The position numbers were made by a program, and so were the translations under genes. Shown here piece after piece: positions 32,715 to 43,354 of a stretch of 64,000 nucleotides of DNA (position 1 is its first letter; every line of letters begins with the position of its first letter). The DNA comes from Psychrobacter sp. 4Bb (GTDB taxonomy: Bacteria > Pseudomonadota > Gammaproteobacteria > Pseudomonadales > Moraxellaceae), in assembly GCF_002836735.1 (NCBI RefSeq), contig NZ_PJAS01000073.1, positions 62,001 to 126,000 of the forward strand, given 5' to 3'. The notes beneath the pieces were generated by a model. It was given only the letters and a program-made list of their open reading frames with translations. It had not been told where the DNA came from and made no database searches.

Positions 32715-33722
32715 ATGCCTACAGCCATGCCGACTCAAACGCCACCATCACAGCCCATTGGTCGCTTTGCGCCTTCACCAACGGGTGAGTTACATCTTGG
32801 CTCTCTAACCACTGCGCTTGCTAGCTTTTGCCATATCAAATCAATCGGTGGTAAATGGCTGCTGCGTATGGAAGATACCGATACTGAACGCTGTGATCGG
32901 CAGTTCACTGAGCAAATTTTGATGGATCTGGAGGCACTTGAGCTACATTGGGATGGTGATGTTATTTATCAGTCTGAGCGCATTGATATCTATAACGATT
33001 ATCTATCATCATACCTAGGGCCGTTGACCTATGGCTGCCAATGTTCCCGTAAAGACTTAGAACAGTACTGGGCGCAAGAAGAGATAAGTAGAAACCATAG
33101 TCTTGCCAGCTTAGCTGCGCTGACCGACCAGACATCGTTAGACGAACAAGTTTCATCAATTGGCCAAGTACAACCAAATAGGCAGCGCTATCCGCGGCGC
33201 TGTGTGGCAGCTGACCTTGATAGACAGCAGCATAAGCTACGTATTCAGCTACCAGACTATCGGATTGGCTTCAATGACGGTATTCAGGGATTGCAGTGGG
33301 ATAACCCGCAGCAGACGTTAGGCGATATGGTCGCTCGCCGCCAAGATGGTATGATTAATTACATATTGGCAGCCAGTCTCGATGATGGTCTACAGCAGGT
33401 TACTCATATCATGCGTGGCCTTGATATTCTACCTATGACGACGGCGCAAATCGGTATCATGCAAGCCGCGCGCCTACCCACTATTGACCAATGGTATCAT
33501 CTGCCATTGATTAATAATGCTGATGGCCAAAAGCTCTCTAAGCAAAACCTTGCTCAACCAATCGACACATCAGATTCGAGTCAACTTATTGCTGAAGCTC
33601 TATCGCTACTGCAGCAACCAAAGGTCGATATCGATACCCCAGAAAATATGCTTAAACAAGCTATTGCTCAATGGGATAACACCCCACTACAAGGCAAGCA
33701 ACAGTTAAACCTTACCTATTAA
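32715..33722 (+). CDS. gluQ: Glutamyl-Q tRNA(Asp) synthetase GluQRS
   Basis: Truncated GluRS-like enzyme that attaches glutamate to queuosine-34 of tRNA-Asp. The 335-residue protein has the class I signature as HLGS (27-30, [21 protein letters not shown]), a Cys-rich zinc motif ([14 protein letters not shown] with a later YPRRC) and the KLSKQ loop, and lacks the anticodon-binding domain of GltX. The ATG at 32715 was chosen over a TTG at 32706; 32727 is also possible. Located after dksA, a conserved neighbour pair. Confidence 0.93.
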   Translation: MPTAMPTQTPPSQPIGRFAPSPTGELHLGSLTTALASFCHIKSIGGKWLLRMEDTDTERCDRQFTEQILMDLEALELHWDGDVIYQSERIDIYNDYLSSYLGPLTYGCQCSRKDLEQYWAQEEISRNHSLASLAALTDQTSLDEQVSSIGQVQPNRQRYPRRCVAADLDRQQHKLRIQLPDYRIGFNDGIQGLQWDNPQQTLGDMVARRQDGMINYILAASLDDGLQQVTHIMRGLDILPMTTAQIGIMQAARLPTIDQWYHLPLINNADGQKLSKQNLAQPIDTSDSSQLIAEALSLLQQPKVDIDTPENMLKQAIAQWDNTPLQGKQQLNLTY

Positions 33723-33749
33723 TAAGAGTTCAAAAGCTATAAATAGACA

Positions 33750-33784
33750 ATAAAAAGCGCCACCATTTGTGACGCTTTTATTGC
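33750..33784. terminator. Bidirectional terminator gluQRS / ftsW
   Basis: AAAAGCG...CGCTTTT with an inner CAC/GTG pairing forms a hairpin flanked by A and T runs. It lies between the convergent ends of gluQRS and ftsW. Confidence 0.75.
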
Positions 33785-33852
33785 AATAATGCTAAACACT
33801 ATTTATTACCGAAAATCTGAAGCTATGCAGAGACTATTATATATAGAGCCTA

Positions 33853-35049
33853 TTAGTAATAACGGCATTGGCTTTTCTCAATTTCAGGGCTTTCTTTATA
33901 TATCTTCAATAATAGCGCGACCATAACCAAGCTAATCAACATAGACGATCCGCCATAACTAAAGAACGGCATAGTGAGACCTTTGGTTGGAATAGCGCCC
34001 ATATTCATCGCAGCGTTAATAATCGTCTGGGCAATAAATACTACACCGATTCCGAAAGCGGTATAGCTCATACGCATTTGACGACGTTTTAGCGCGTTGT
34101 AACTGATGCGCATCGCACTACCGATGATCAACGCTTCAAGTATCAGTACCATGCTGACACCGACGAACCCTAACTCTTCACCCGTAATGGCTAATAAAAA
34201 ATCCGTATGCGCCTCAGGCAAATGCGACAGTTTCTGTACACTTTCGCCATAGCCGACACCTGTGAACTGGCCACGACCAAAGGCGATCAAACTACGTGCC
34301 AACTGATAATCAGTATCTTGCACATCATCAAATGGATCCATAAACGACATCACACGCACCAATCGGTACTCTGCCGTAGTCACCATCAACACTGCACCGC
34401 CAACAGCAGCAGCACCCAAGGCTAAGAAGTGCTTGTAAGGTGCCCCAGCGATATAAAAAATCGCGAACAGCGTACCAATAATGACGACAAAAGAACCAAA
34501 GTCTGGCTGCGACAATAGCAGTATCGTGATCAGCGCCACTACCAACATAATTCGTAAGAAACCATCTAGGCCATTACGAACCTCAAAAGATCGACGCACC
34601 ACAAAGTCAGATACAAACACAATCATGACCAATTTGGCTAACTCAGCTACCTGAAAGTTAAAACCGCCTACCGTAAGCCAGCGCTTAGAACCATTAATTG
34701 GTGTGCTAAACAGTGTGGCAACAAGTAATAGCCCTGTGATGCCTAACAAAGCAAACTGGGTCTCGGTCTTATATAGGGTGCGTAAAGACACGCCATAATA
34801 AGGAATGACCGCAACAATTAAGCCAATCGTCATATACAACAGCTGATTTTTGAAAAAATACAGCTCTGTCATACCGCGGCTGAGCGCAAAAGGGATAGAA
34901 GCAGAAGCAACCATCAGCAGACTAAGCACCATCATACAGCCGACGCTTGATAATAAAATTGCACGCGCTGACGGCATAGACAGAACCCCGTCTGAGCCAG
35001 AGGCTTGCTTGGTTTGGGGCGAGGAACGAAAAAAAGAAGAGAGCGCCAT
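33853..35049 (-). CDS. ftsW: Cell-division peptidoglycan polymerase FtsW
   Basis: SEDS-family glycosyltransferase that polymerises septal lipid II together with PBP3. The 398-residue protein has about ten membrane helices, the segment NGSKRWLTVGGFNFQVAELAK, the loop with the catalytic aspartate region QPDFGS, and the C-terminal PTKGLTMPFFSYGGSS motif. It follows murD on the same strand, which argues for FtsW rather than RodA. The ATG at 35049 was chosen since the upstream open stretch is Arg-rich and unlike the family; its ribosome site is weak. Confidence 0.92.
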   Translation of the reverse strand: MALSSFFRSSPQTKQASGSDGVLSMPSARAILLSSVGCMMVLSLLMVASASIPFALSRGMTELYFFKNQLLYMTIGLIVAVIPYYGVSLRTLYKTETQFALLGITGLLLVATLFSTPINGSKRWLTVGGFNFQVAELAKLVMIVFVSDFVVRRSFEVRNGLDGFLRIMLVVALITILLLSQPDFGSFVVIIGTLFAIFYIAGAPYKHFLALGAAAVGGAVLMVTTAEYRLVRVMSFMDPFDDVQDTDYQLARSLIAFGRGQFTGVGYGESVQKLSHLPEAHTDFLLAITGEELGFVGVSMVLILEALIIGSAMRISYNALKRRQMRMSYTAFGIGVVFIAQTIINAAMNMGAIPTKGLTMPFFSYGGSSMLISLVMVALLLKIYKESPEIEKSQCRYY

Positions 35050-35329
35050 AATTTTATATACACTAACAAACGAAAAAACACGGCGTCTATGAAACGCCAC
35101 CGTTTAAAAAATCATAAAATAAATCGTACTAAATAGATGGTAATAAAAAATCTTTAACCCTCGGCAAACGCCTTAGCTAGCACCTATTTCAGTAATCAAG
35201 ATTATATGCTTGACAGTAGCAGCAATCTATAAGCAAAACAATCATTTATCCAGAAAATACTGGCTGTTGCTAGAGAATAGACATCTGCTATGCCAACCTA
35301 TATAGCTGCTTAATATATTCGACTACCTA

Positions 35330-36754
35330 TCAAGCTTCTAATTGTGCGGTGTCTAATTGCTTGACCAGTTGGCTAAAGTGTTCACCGCGAGCCGCATAAC
35401 CACTATATTGGTCAAAGCTGGCGCAGGCAGGTGACAGCAATACAGCCTGTACTTGCGATAAACTACTGGTAGTGACTTGTTGGATAGTCGCAAATGCATT
35501 CTCTAATGTCTGACACTGATGTAGTGCAACATCATCACTCAGTTTCGCAGCTCTTAGATGTTGTTCAATCTTCTGACCATCTTCACCAATGAACAAGACT
35601 TGGCTCACGTATTGATTGATAAAAGGCGTTAATTCACCGAACTGTTGCCCTTTGCCTTGCCCGCCTAAGATCAATAGTAGCTTACCGTCTTTCGGCGCAT
35701 AGACTGCACCCAAGCCTTCGATAGCGGCCATGGTCGAACCAATATTTGTGCCTTTAGAATCGTTGAAATAATCAATACCAGCAGCGTTAGCCACATATTG
35801 GCAGCGGTGCTCAAGACCTGTAAACTGCTGTAAAGTGGTCAGCATACTCTCTAGCGGTAACCCTGCAAGCTCGCCAAGCGCCAGAGCCGCTTGAGCATTC
35901 AATAGATTATGACGACCTTTAATCAACAGTTTGTCTGCCGACAGTAATCTTTCTGTACCACGAGCAAGATAAGTTTGGCCTTCTGTGTCGGTAATCAGAC
36001 CATACTGACCTTTATCAGGGGCATGAATACCCGTACTAATTCTCGGTAGGTTGTCTGCGACCAATGGACGAGTGAGTGCATCTTCACGGTTAATCATCAC
36101 CGACTTGGCACCTTGGAAAATACGATGTTTGGCTTGATGGTAGCCAAGCATATCTCCATGACGATCTAAATGATCAGGCGACATATTGAGCACAGTTGCT
36201 ACTTTTGCGCCCAAGTTAGTGACGGTTTCTAATTGGAAACTAGACAGCTCAAGCACCGCAAGCTCCATATCAGGATTCGCTAGCAATGTTAAAGCTGGTA
36301 CACCTATATTGCCGCCGACACCTACGTTAACGCCAGCATCTGCTGCCATTTGGCCGACTAACGTAGTGACCGTACTTTTAGCATTAGAACCTGTAATCGC
36401 TACGATTGGTACGGTACACGCTTCACAGAACAGTTGAATATCGCTAACTACAGGAATATTGGCTTGCCGAGCAGCAGCTACAGCGGCAGTTTCGAGAGAA
36501 ATACCTGGGCTAATAATAATACGAGCCGCTTGCTGCAATAAATCGGCATCTATCGCACCAAACTGACGAATCTCTATCTCGGCTGGCAACTGCTCGGCCA
36601 ATTTAGGGGTAACTTGAGCATCAGTGACTGCGACTTGATAGCCTTGCTTGGCCAGATAATGCGCGACTGACAATCCAGACTGCCCCAAACCGACCACGAC
36701 TTGTAGACCACTACCCTTATGAAGTAAGGCTTCTGTTGCTGTATTAGTGGTCAT
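35330..36754 (-). CDS. murD: UDP-N-acetylmuramoylalanine--D-glutamate ligase MurD
   Basis: Cytoplasmic Mur ligase that adds D-glutamate to UDP-MurNAc-L-Ala. The 474-residue protein has an N-terminal Rossmann fold (VVGLGQSGLSVA), the ATP-binding TGSNAKST at 121-128, the middle-domain ELSSFQLE and NMSPDHLDRH motifs, and the C-terminal ILGGQGKGQQF and LLSPACASFDQY segments. All are standard for MurD. AAGGAA ribosome site. Start of a murD-ftsW pair separated from the other division genes by about 10 kb. Confidence 0.97.
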   Translation of the reverse strand: MTTNTATEALLHKGSGLQVVVGLGQSGLSVAHYLAKQGYQVAVTDAQVTPKLAEQLPAEIEIRQFGAIDADLLQQAARIIISPGISLETAAVAAARQANIPVVSDIQLFCEACTVPIVAITGSNAKSTVTTLVGQMAADAGVNVGVGGNIGVPALTLLANPDMELAVLELSSFQLETVTNLGAKVATVLNMSPDHLDRHGDMLGYHQAKHRIFQGAKSVMINREDALTRPLVADNLPRISTGIHAPDKGQYGLITDTEGQTYLARGTERLLSADKLLIKGRHNLLNAQAALALGELAGLPLESMLTTLQQFTGLEHRCQYVANAAGIDYFNDSKGTNIGSTMAAIEGLGAVYAPKDGKLLLILGGQGKGQQFGELTPFINQYVSQVLFIGEDGQKIEQHLRAAKLSDDVALHQCQTLENAFATIQQVTTSSLSQVQAVLLSPACASFDQYSGYAARGEHFSQLVKQLDTAQLEA

Positions 36755-37463
36755 ATCTATTCCTTCTATATAAACGAGAAAAGTTGTATCAAATAAGTCT
36801 GCTGTATAGCGACTCTAATCGGCGCTGCTAAGACATGCAGCATCTTAACGCCATCGTTCAGATTTCGGTACTGATTTTTTATGAGTTTATGCTATTATTC
36901 GCCTGTTTTTATATTAAGTGGCTAATGCTATAATAGTCAGCTTGACTAATATTTATCAGTATTTTGCTGAGCACATTGCTCAAGCATTTTAGTTTAGCAT
37001 GTTGTCACATTTATCGCGCTATTGTCACGCCTCTTCATCAACGATTCTTGTTGTAATAAGGGTGTATCAGACAATTTTGATAATTTGACGAGTGATATAT
37101 CACCTTCTACTACAGCAAGTGATTGCTGACTCTATATATTATTGTAGGTACATTTATCTAGTTGCCTATTTTAAGCAATCTTTTAAAAAATATTTTTAGG
37201 TAATTTACTGCCCTTATCATCGTATTGATTATTGATGAGCGTATTTTTGATACCAAAAAAATCAGTAGATATCTTGGTTATTAGTTAGATACTTTGGTTA
37301 TTAGTTAGATATTTTGGTTATTAATTTCTCACAATCCAACACAGCAACATGACCTAGTGCATGTTGAAGTAAAAGAAAAATGAATAGCTATTATTAGCGA
37401 CGCGATCATTTTATAAATGAGTAATGATTACTTTTTTTGCCTCTAACCCTATGTAGTTTACTT
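36755..37463. other. Divergent spacer murD / SulP gene with tandem repeats
   Basis: About 710 bp of AT-rich DNA without a credible ORF. It contains a perfect palindrome GTGATATATCAC at 37092-37103 and a 20-bp tandem repeat at 37269-37328. Both sit upstream of the SulP gene and could be regulatory. Confidence 0.5.
37269..37328 (+). repeat. 20-bp tandem repeat, about 2.8 copies
   Basis: The unit TTGGTTATTAGTTAGATAYT recurs at 37274 and 37294 with a partial third copy at 37314. The copies differ by one or two bases. It lies about 140 bp upstream of the SulP start codon. Confidence 0.85.
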
Positions 37464-38963
37464 ATGACATCTTTTATTGATAACTTGCGTGACGAGTGGT
37501 TTTCCAATGTTCGCGGTGACGTTTTATCGGGTTTGGTTGTAGCCCTAGCCCTTATTCCAGAAGCCATTGCCTTTTCTATTATCGCTGGTGTTGATCCAAA
37601 GGTTGGCTTATATGCCTCATTTTGTATCGCGGTAGTGATCAGTTTTGTCGGTGGTCGTCCAGGTATGATTTCGGCAGCAACTGGCGCGATGGCATTGGTC
37701 ATGGTCGATTTGGTTGCTGACCACGGTCTGCAATATTTGCTTGCCGCAACTTTGCTTTGTGGTGCTATTCAGGTCGTGATGGGCATTCTAAAACTTGGTA
37801 ATCTGATGCGCTTTGTTTCTCGCTCAGTGGTTATCGGTTTCGTCAATGCTTTAGCAATATTGATTTTTGCTGCGCAATTACCAGAATTGAACCCGATGAC
37901 TGAACGTGTTGGCATGACTGTTTATATCATGACGGCAGCTGGTTTGGCGATTATTTATCTGTTTCCACTTATCCCTAAAATCGGTCGCATCGTTCCTTCA
38001 CCGCTTATTTGTATTGTAGGTTTGACCGCTGTTGCAATGTATATGAATCTCGATATTCGCAATGTTGGCAGCATGGGTGATTTGCCAGATTCATTGCCAG
38101 TATTCTTGTTACCTGACATTCCGTTAAACCTAAATACCTTGCTGATTATTGCGCCATACTCTATCGCGCTTGCCATCGTTGGTCTTTTAGAGTCTATGAT
38201 GACAGCGACAATCGTCGATGAATTGACCGATACCCCAAGTGATAAAAACAAAGAGTGTCGTGGTCAAGGTATGGCTAATGTCGTGTCGGGTTTCTTTGGT
38301 GGTATGGCAGGCTGTGCGATGATTGGCCAGTCAATGATCAACGTCAAATCGGGTGGTCGTACGCGTTTGTCTACTTTGATGGCCGGTGTAGTCCTTCTGA
38401 TTATGGTCGTGTTTTTGAGCGAGTGGGTCAGTCAAATTCCAATGGCAGCCTTGGTTGCAGTCATGATTATGGTATCGATTGGTACGTTTAACTGGCAATC
38501 TATTCGCGAATTTAAGACACACCCAATGTCGTTCAATATCGTCATGCTAGCGACTGTATTGACTACCGTCTTTACTCACAACTTAGCTTACGGTGTCGGC
38601 GTAGGTGTCTTACTATCTGCTTTGGCATTTGCCAATAAAATTGGTCAGTTCCTAACCATCTTTAGTGAATATGATGACAGCAGCAACACTCGCTACTATT
38701 ATGTTCAAGGACAGGTATTCTTTGCCTCTACTACCCAGTTCTTACATAGTTTTGATACCAAAGAGGCTGTAGATAGTATTCAGATTGATGTAAGCCAAGC
38801 ACATTTTTGGGATGTTAGCGCTGTTGATACCTTGGACAAACTAGTGATGCGCTTGCAACGTGAAGGTATTGATGTCAAAGTGGTAGGACTCAACAATGCG
38901 AGTCGAACACTGATTGATCGCTTCTCTGTTCATGACCGCCGAGACATTGGCTTGTTAGACTAA
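37464..38963 (+). CDS. SulP family anion transporter with STAS domain
   Basis: Inner-membrane anion transporter of 499 residues. The N-terminal part has ten or more helices with the SulP motif [20 protein letters not shown] and [17 protein letters not shown]; the C-terminal 100 residues form a STAS domain ([25 protein letters not shown]). Sulfate or bicarbonate are the likely substrates; the short form with this N-terminus resembles BicA-like bicarbonate transporters as well as sulfate permeases, and the sequence alone does not decide. The ATG at 37464 puts the conserved SulP N-terminus at a normal distance. Followed 174 bp later by a universal stress protein gene. Confidence 0.88.
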   Translation: MTSFIDNLRDEWFSNVRGDVLSGLVVALALIPEAIAFSIIAGVDPKVGLYASFCIAVVISFVGGRPGMISAATGAMALVMVDLVADHGLQYLLAATLLCGAIQVVMGILKLGNLMRFVSRSVVIGFVNALAILIFAAQLPELNPMTERVGMTVYIMTAAGLAIIYLFPLIPKIGRIVPSPLICIVGLTAVAMYMNLDIRNVGSMGDLPDSLPVFLLPDIPLNLNTLLIIAPYSIALAIVGLLESMMTATIVDELTDTPSDKNKECRGQGMANVVSGFFGGMAGCAMIGQSMINVKSGGRTRLSTLMAGVVLLIMVVFLSEWVSQIPMAALVAVMIMVSIGTFNWQSIREFKTHPMSFNIVMLATVLTTVFTHNLAYGVGVGVLLSALAFANKIGQFLTIFSEYDDSSNTRYYYVQGQVFFASTTQFLHSFDTKEAVDSIQIDVSQAHFWDVSAVDTLDKLVMRLQREGIDVKVVGLNNASRTLIDRFSVHDRRDIGLLD

Positions 38964-39137
38964 GCGAAACTGTTAAGCGAATCTACGCGGTTGCCATATG
39001 GCTGTATTATTAGTCCATGGCTGATGTATCGGATATTAATAGACAGTTATATTAGTAAAAGGGTTGGATGTATTTTGCATACGCCAACCATAAACTGAGA
39101 TAGCCGATTTTTATTATTAAAATGATGTGGTCGTTTT

Positions 39138-39992
39138 ATGAGTAATTTAAAACCAGATAGTGTGATTGCTTGCTTGGACTGTCCTGATCATGTTCAAGCG
39201 GTACTAGAAGCTAGTATGTGGGCTTCTATTCGCCTGCGCGCGCCTGTTGGCTTATTGCACTCGATGCCAAGCTTGCAGCAAAAAGCCGCTATCAATTATT
39301 CTGGTTGCCTCAATATTGATGACGAAAACGCTTTGCTCGAACAGTTCACATCCAAAGAGCATCTGAGCAACTGTGAGCTAAAAGCGCAGGGCCGACTGCT
39401 ATTATCTCAAGCGACCTCGTATTGTGAGCAGCAACGTCATAAGTTAAAGACATATACACTACATCGTCATGAGAACCTCAATCAGAGCATTGATTACGTC
39501 GATGACCAAGCACAACTGATCGTTATAGGCCATCACGTCACCTGCAAATCAACGCTGAGCCAACTCATTCGAGTCAGTCATTGCCCCATTTTGGTGACAC
39601 ATGCACCATTTTTGCCCCCTACTACTGCTTTATTTGCGTTTGATAACAGTCCAACGTGCCATAAACTACTAAATTGGCTGTGTAAAACGCCACTGGTGCG
39701 TGCACTAACGGTTCATATTGTGATGGTTGGTAAGGAAACTTCTGATAACTGTGATGCGTTGCGTGAAGCCTACGCCAAGCTCAAACAGGCGGGTATCAAA
39801 TCCAAAAAGACATTGCTTGACTGCCGTGATGTAGCTGCGGCTTTGAACTACTATCAAAACCAACATGATATCGGTTTACTTATGACTGGGGCTTTTGGCC
39901 AATCTCGTCTACGCGAATTACTACAAGGTAGCGACACTAAAAAGCTATTGGTCAGCACAAAAACCCCTTATCTACTATTTCCTAAAGCATAA
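39138..39992 (+). CDS. Tandem universal stress protein
   Basis: A 284-residue protein with two UspA-like domains. The first has DSVIACLDCPDHVQAVLEASMWA and IVIGHHVTCKSTLSQLIRVSHCPILVTHAP; the second begins TTALFAFDNSPTCHKLLNWL and ends LLMTGAFGQSRLRELLQGSDTKKLL. The second domain keeps a G-2x-G-9x-G(S/D)-type phosphate loop only in altered form, so nucleotide binding is uncertain. It follows a SulP gene on the same strand, a pairing seen in other proteobacteria, which suggests a role linked to the transporter. Confidence 0.85.
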   Translation: MSNLKPDSVIACLDCPDHVQAVLEASMWASIRLRAPVGLLHSMPSLQQKAAINYSGCLNIDDENALLEQFTSKEHLSNCELKAQGRLLLSQATSYCEQQRHKLKTYTLHRHENLNQSIDYVDDQAQLIVIGHHVTCKSTLSQLIRVSHCPILVTHAPFLPPTTALFAFDNSPTCHKLLNWLCKTPLVRALTVHIVMVGKETSDNCDALREAYAKLKQAGIKSKKTLLDCRDVAAALNYYQNQHDIGLLMTGAFGQSRLRELLQGSDTKKLLVSTKTPYLLFPKA

Positions 39993-40810
<818 letters not shown>

Positions 40811-40917
40811 ATTTGAAGACCTACCTACGGGCATAAACTTATAGGTACAGACTCTTACAGTATTTTTATCTATCGGTAATGCCGATATCTATATTATAAA
40901 TTCAAGGGGGAATTTAA

Positions 40918-42180
40918 ATGGAAAGTCAAATCTTTGAGCTCCAATATGCGCTCGATACGTTTTACTTTTTGATATGTGGTGCGTTGGTCATGTGGATGGC
41001 AGCAGGCTTCACTATGTTAGAGGCCGGACTGGTCCGATCAAAAAACACAGTCGAAATCTTAACCAAAAACATTGCCCTATTTGCAACGGCTAGTATCATG
41101 TATATGGTATGTGGCTATGCGATTATGTATGGTGGCGATCTATTCTTAAGCGGAATTGCAGGCGGTGATACGTTAGTAGAAGACGCCCTAGCAGCCTCTG
41201 CTGAAAACGGCTTCGGTGGCGACTCTGTCTACTCTGCCGCATCAGATTTTTTCTTCCAAGTAGTCTTTGTAGCGACCTGTATGTCAATCGTATCAGGTGC
41301 GGTTGCTGAGCGCATGAAACTGTGGTCATTCTTATTATTCGCTGTGGTCATGACTGGTGTTATCTACCCACTAGAAGGTAGCTGGACATGGGGCGGCAAC
41401 GATGTCTTTGGTCTATTCAACCTAGGCGACATGGGCTTCTCTGACTTTGCAGGCTCTGGTATTGTACATATGGCCGGTGCTGCAGCAGCTCTAGCAGGTG
41501 TATTGCTCTTAGGCTCACGTAAAGGTAAATATGGCCCTAATGGCGAGATACGTGCTATTCCTGGTGCCAACCTACCATTAGCGGCACTCGGTACACTAAT
41601 CTTGTGGATGGGTTGGTTCGGTTTCAACGGTGGTTCAGTGCTTAAATTAGGCGACATCGCTAGTGCTAATGCTGTTGCAATGGTATTCTTGAACACTAAT
41701 GCTGCTGCTGCTGGCGGTGCTGTCGGTGCCTTAATCTTAGCCCGCATCATCTTTGGTAAAGCGGATCTAACCATGCTTCTAAACGGTGTACTAGCAGGTC
41801 TAGTTGCCATTACTGCTGAGCCTTCAACTCCTTCTGCATTACAAGCTACTATCTTCGGTGTTATTGCCGGTATCATTGTAGTGTTATCAATCTTAGCCTT
41901 AGACAAAATTAAAATTGATGATCCAGTTGGTGCAATCTCAGTTCACGGTGTGGTCGGTCTATTCGGTCTACTAATCGTACCTATTACTAACCCAGCATCT
42001 ACCTTTATCGGTCAGATTGTGGGTGCTGCAACCATCTTTGCTTGGGTATTCATTGCCAGCCTAGTGGTTTGGTCTATCATCAAGCTAGTTATCGGTCTAC
42101 GTATCTCTGAAGAAGACGAATACGAAGGTGCTGATATTGCAGAATGTGGTATGGAAGCTTACCCAGAATTTATAAGATAA
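40918..42180 (+). CDS. amtB: Ammonium transporter AmtB
   Basis: Trimeric ammonium channel of the inner membrane, 420 residues and about eleven helices. The family segments are visible: MWMAAGFTMLEAGLVRSKNT, SGIVHMAGAAAALAG with the first pore histidine, and ISVHGVVGLFG with the second. It starts 107 bp after glnK behind a GGGGG-containing leader. The usual cleaved signal peptide is not obvious; the first helix begins near residue 12. Confidence 0.95.
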   Translation: MESQIFELQYALDTFYFLICGALVMWMAAGFTMLEAGLVRSKNTVEILTKNIALFATASIMYMVCGYAIMYGGDLFLSGIAGGDTLVEDALAASAENGFGGDSVYSAASDFFFQVVFVATCMSIVSGAVAERMKLWSFLLFAVVMTGVIYPLEGSWTWGGNDVFGLFNLGDMGFSDFAGSGIVHMAGAAAALAGVLLLGSRKGKYGPNGEIRAIPGANLPLAALGTLILWMGWFGFNGGSVLKLGDIASANAVAMVFLNTNAAAAGGAVGALILARIIFGKADLTMLLNGVLAGLVAITAEPSTPSALQATIFGVIAGIIVVLSILALDKIKIDDPVGAISVHGVVGLFGLLIVPITNPASTFIGQIVGAATIFAWVFIASLVVWSIIKLVIGLRISEEDEYEGADIAECGMEAYPEFIR

Positions 42181-42305
42181 GCTCCTTTCAAGTAAGCTAA
42201 AGATTGATGTTAAATGCGCTGATACTACCCACTGTAGTATCGGCGTTTATAATTTTAGTGTTTAAAGTTCTCCCCTGTTGAAGCCATAAGCTTAAATCTA
42301 AAACG

Positions 42306-42347
42306 TAAAAAATCCCGCGAGACCTTTCGGTAACGCGGGATTTTTAT
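42306..42347. terminator. Bidirectional terminator amtB / DUF2147 gene
   Basis: AAATCCCGCG pairs with CGCGGGATTT around a 14-nt loop, with A-run before and T-run after. It lies between the convergent ends of both genes. Confidence 0.9.
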
Positions 42348-42374
42348 GTATTACGCTAAAACTAATTTTTTAGT

Positions 42375-42758
42375 TTATTTCTTTTTCCACTCTTGGCTAC
42401 GAGAGAATGGTCCGATATAGCCTTTTAGCTTCAATGTGTTGCCGCTTAAGCTTGCAGTCATACGATAGTCTTTGCCTTTTTCAGGGTCAGTAATCGTACC
42501 ACCACTATATTTACCACCACCGTCAGCTTTTAGACCTTTAATAATGGTCGTACCAACGTGCTTTTTGCCTTTAGCTGAGTTAGTAGCAATAAGAGTACCG
42601 GTCAACACACCATTTGACTCAGTGATCTTTACCGTACCTTTTGGCTTGCCTTCATCATATGTCTGCCAAGTAGTGTTGGCTAATGGGTCAGCGGCGAATG
42701 CCATGCTAGCAATACCAATACCAGCAACTGCTAAAGTGGTCTTTGTAAATAATTTCAT
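42375..42758 (-). CDS. DUF2147 secreted protein
   Basis: A 127-residue precursor with a signal peptide ending near residue 22 (GIASMAFA-AD). The mature part begins PLANTTWQTYDEGKPKGTVKITESNGVLTGTL and ends GNTLKLKGYIGPFSRSQEWKKK, the pattern of DUF2147. These are small periplasmic or outer-membrane-associated proteins of unknown function. The ATG at 42758 has a GGGAG ribosome site. Confidence 0.85.
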   Translation of the reverse strand: MKLFTKTTLAVAGIGIASMAFAADPLANTTWQTYDEGKPKGTVKITESNGVLTGTLIATNSAKGKKHVGTTIIKGLKADGGGKYSGGTITDPEKGKDYRMTASLSGNTLKLKGYIGPFSRSQEWKKK

Positions 42759-43019
42759 AGATTGACTCCCTTCATACAATGATTACTCGAAACGTTATGT
42801 TTCTGTTGTCCTATGCTTATCCTTTGCTAGAACCTTTCATTACGAGCTTTACGGTTTCGACCTTTTTAAATGATAGTTACCATTACAACTTATAAGCTTT
42901 TGGTTAAAGATTCGAGCGATACAAGCGATGTCTTAACTCATTATAAGCAATTTTTAGGTTTTGCCTAGTAATTTTTTTACAGTTTCTTATTTCTGTAAAA
43001 ATAAAACCATATCAAAGAC

Positions 43020-43283
43020 TTATAGGAAAGGATTGTCGATATCTTTATCTAATTGGTCATCATTTTCCTTTGACTTAGCATCATTCTTACTATATAGATT
43101 TTTATCTGCAAATGCTTGTACGATTTTCCCCGACAGCTCATGTAGCTGTTGGGCTTGGTCGTATCCTAATTCGTCAAAAGTGAGATCAATATCACCATAT
43201 ATAATAATCTTGTCTTTTTGATTTTCAATGACAAGATCACCAATCTGCATGCTTTGATGGTCGTTGGCGAATGGCTCAATCAT
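43020..43283 (-). CDS. Small hypothetical protein, acidic
   Basis: An 87-residue ORF with an AAGGATAA ribosome site before its ATG. The centre (IGDLVIENQKDKIIIYGDIDLTFDELGYDQAQQLHELSGKIVQAF) looks like a short beta-strand/helix domain; the rest is Lys/Asp-rich. No signal peptide or membrane helix. I do not recognise a family. It lies 71 bp upstream, in the minus-strand direction, of no other gene but just downstream of the nuclease gene, so the two may share a transcript. Confidence 0.6.
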   Translation of the reverse strand: MIEPFANDHQSMQIGDLVIENQKDKIIIYGDIDLTFDELGYDQAQQLHELSGKIVQAFADKNLYSKNDAKSKENDDQLDKDIDNPFL

Positions 43284-43354
43284 TTGATTATCCTTATTAT
43301 CAGTAACATTTTATATTTTTCGAAATGTGGATATTTTAGGGGCTTACTTTCAGC

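Noticed and set aside
37269..37328. 20-bp repeats considered as CRISPR or a replication iteron
   Set aside because: No unique spacers, no cas genes, and no replication initiator gene nearby.
41364..41906. 180-residue ORF on the minus strand
   Set aside because: It lies wholly antisense to amtB, has proline/alanine-rich composition typical of a mirror frame, and has no ribosome site.
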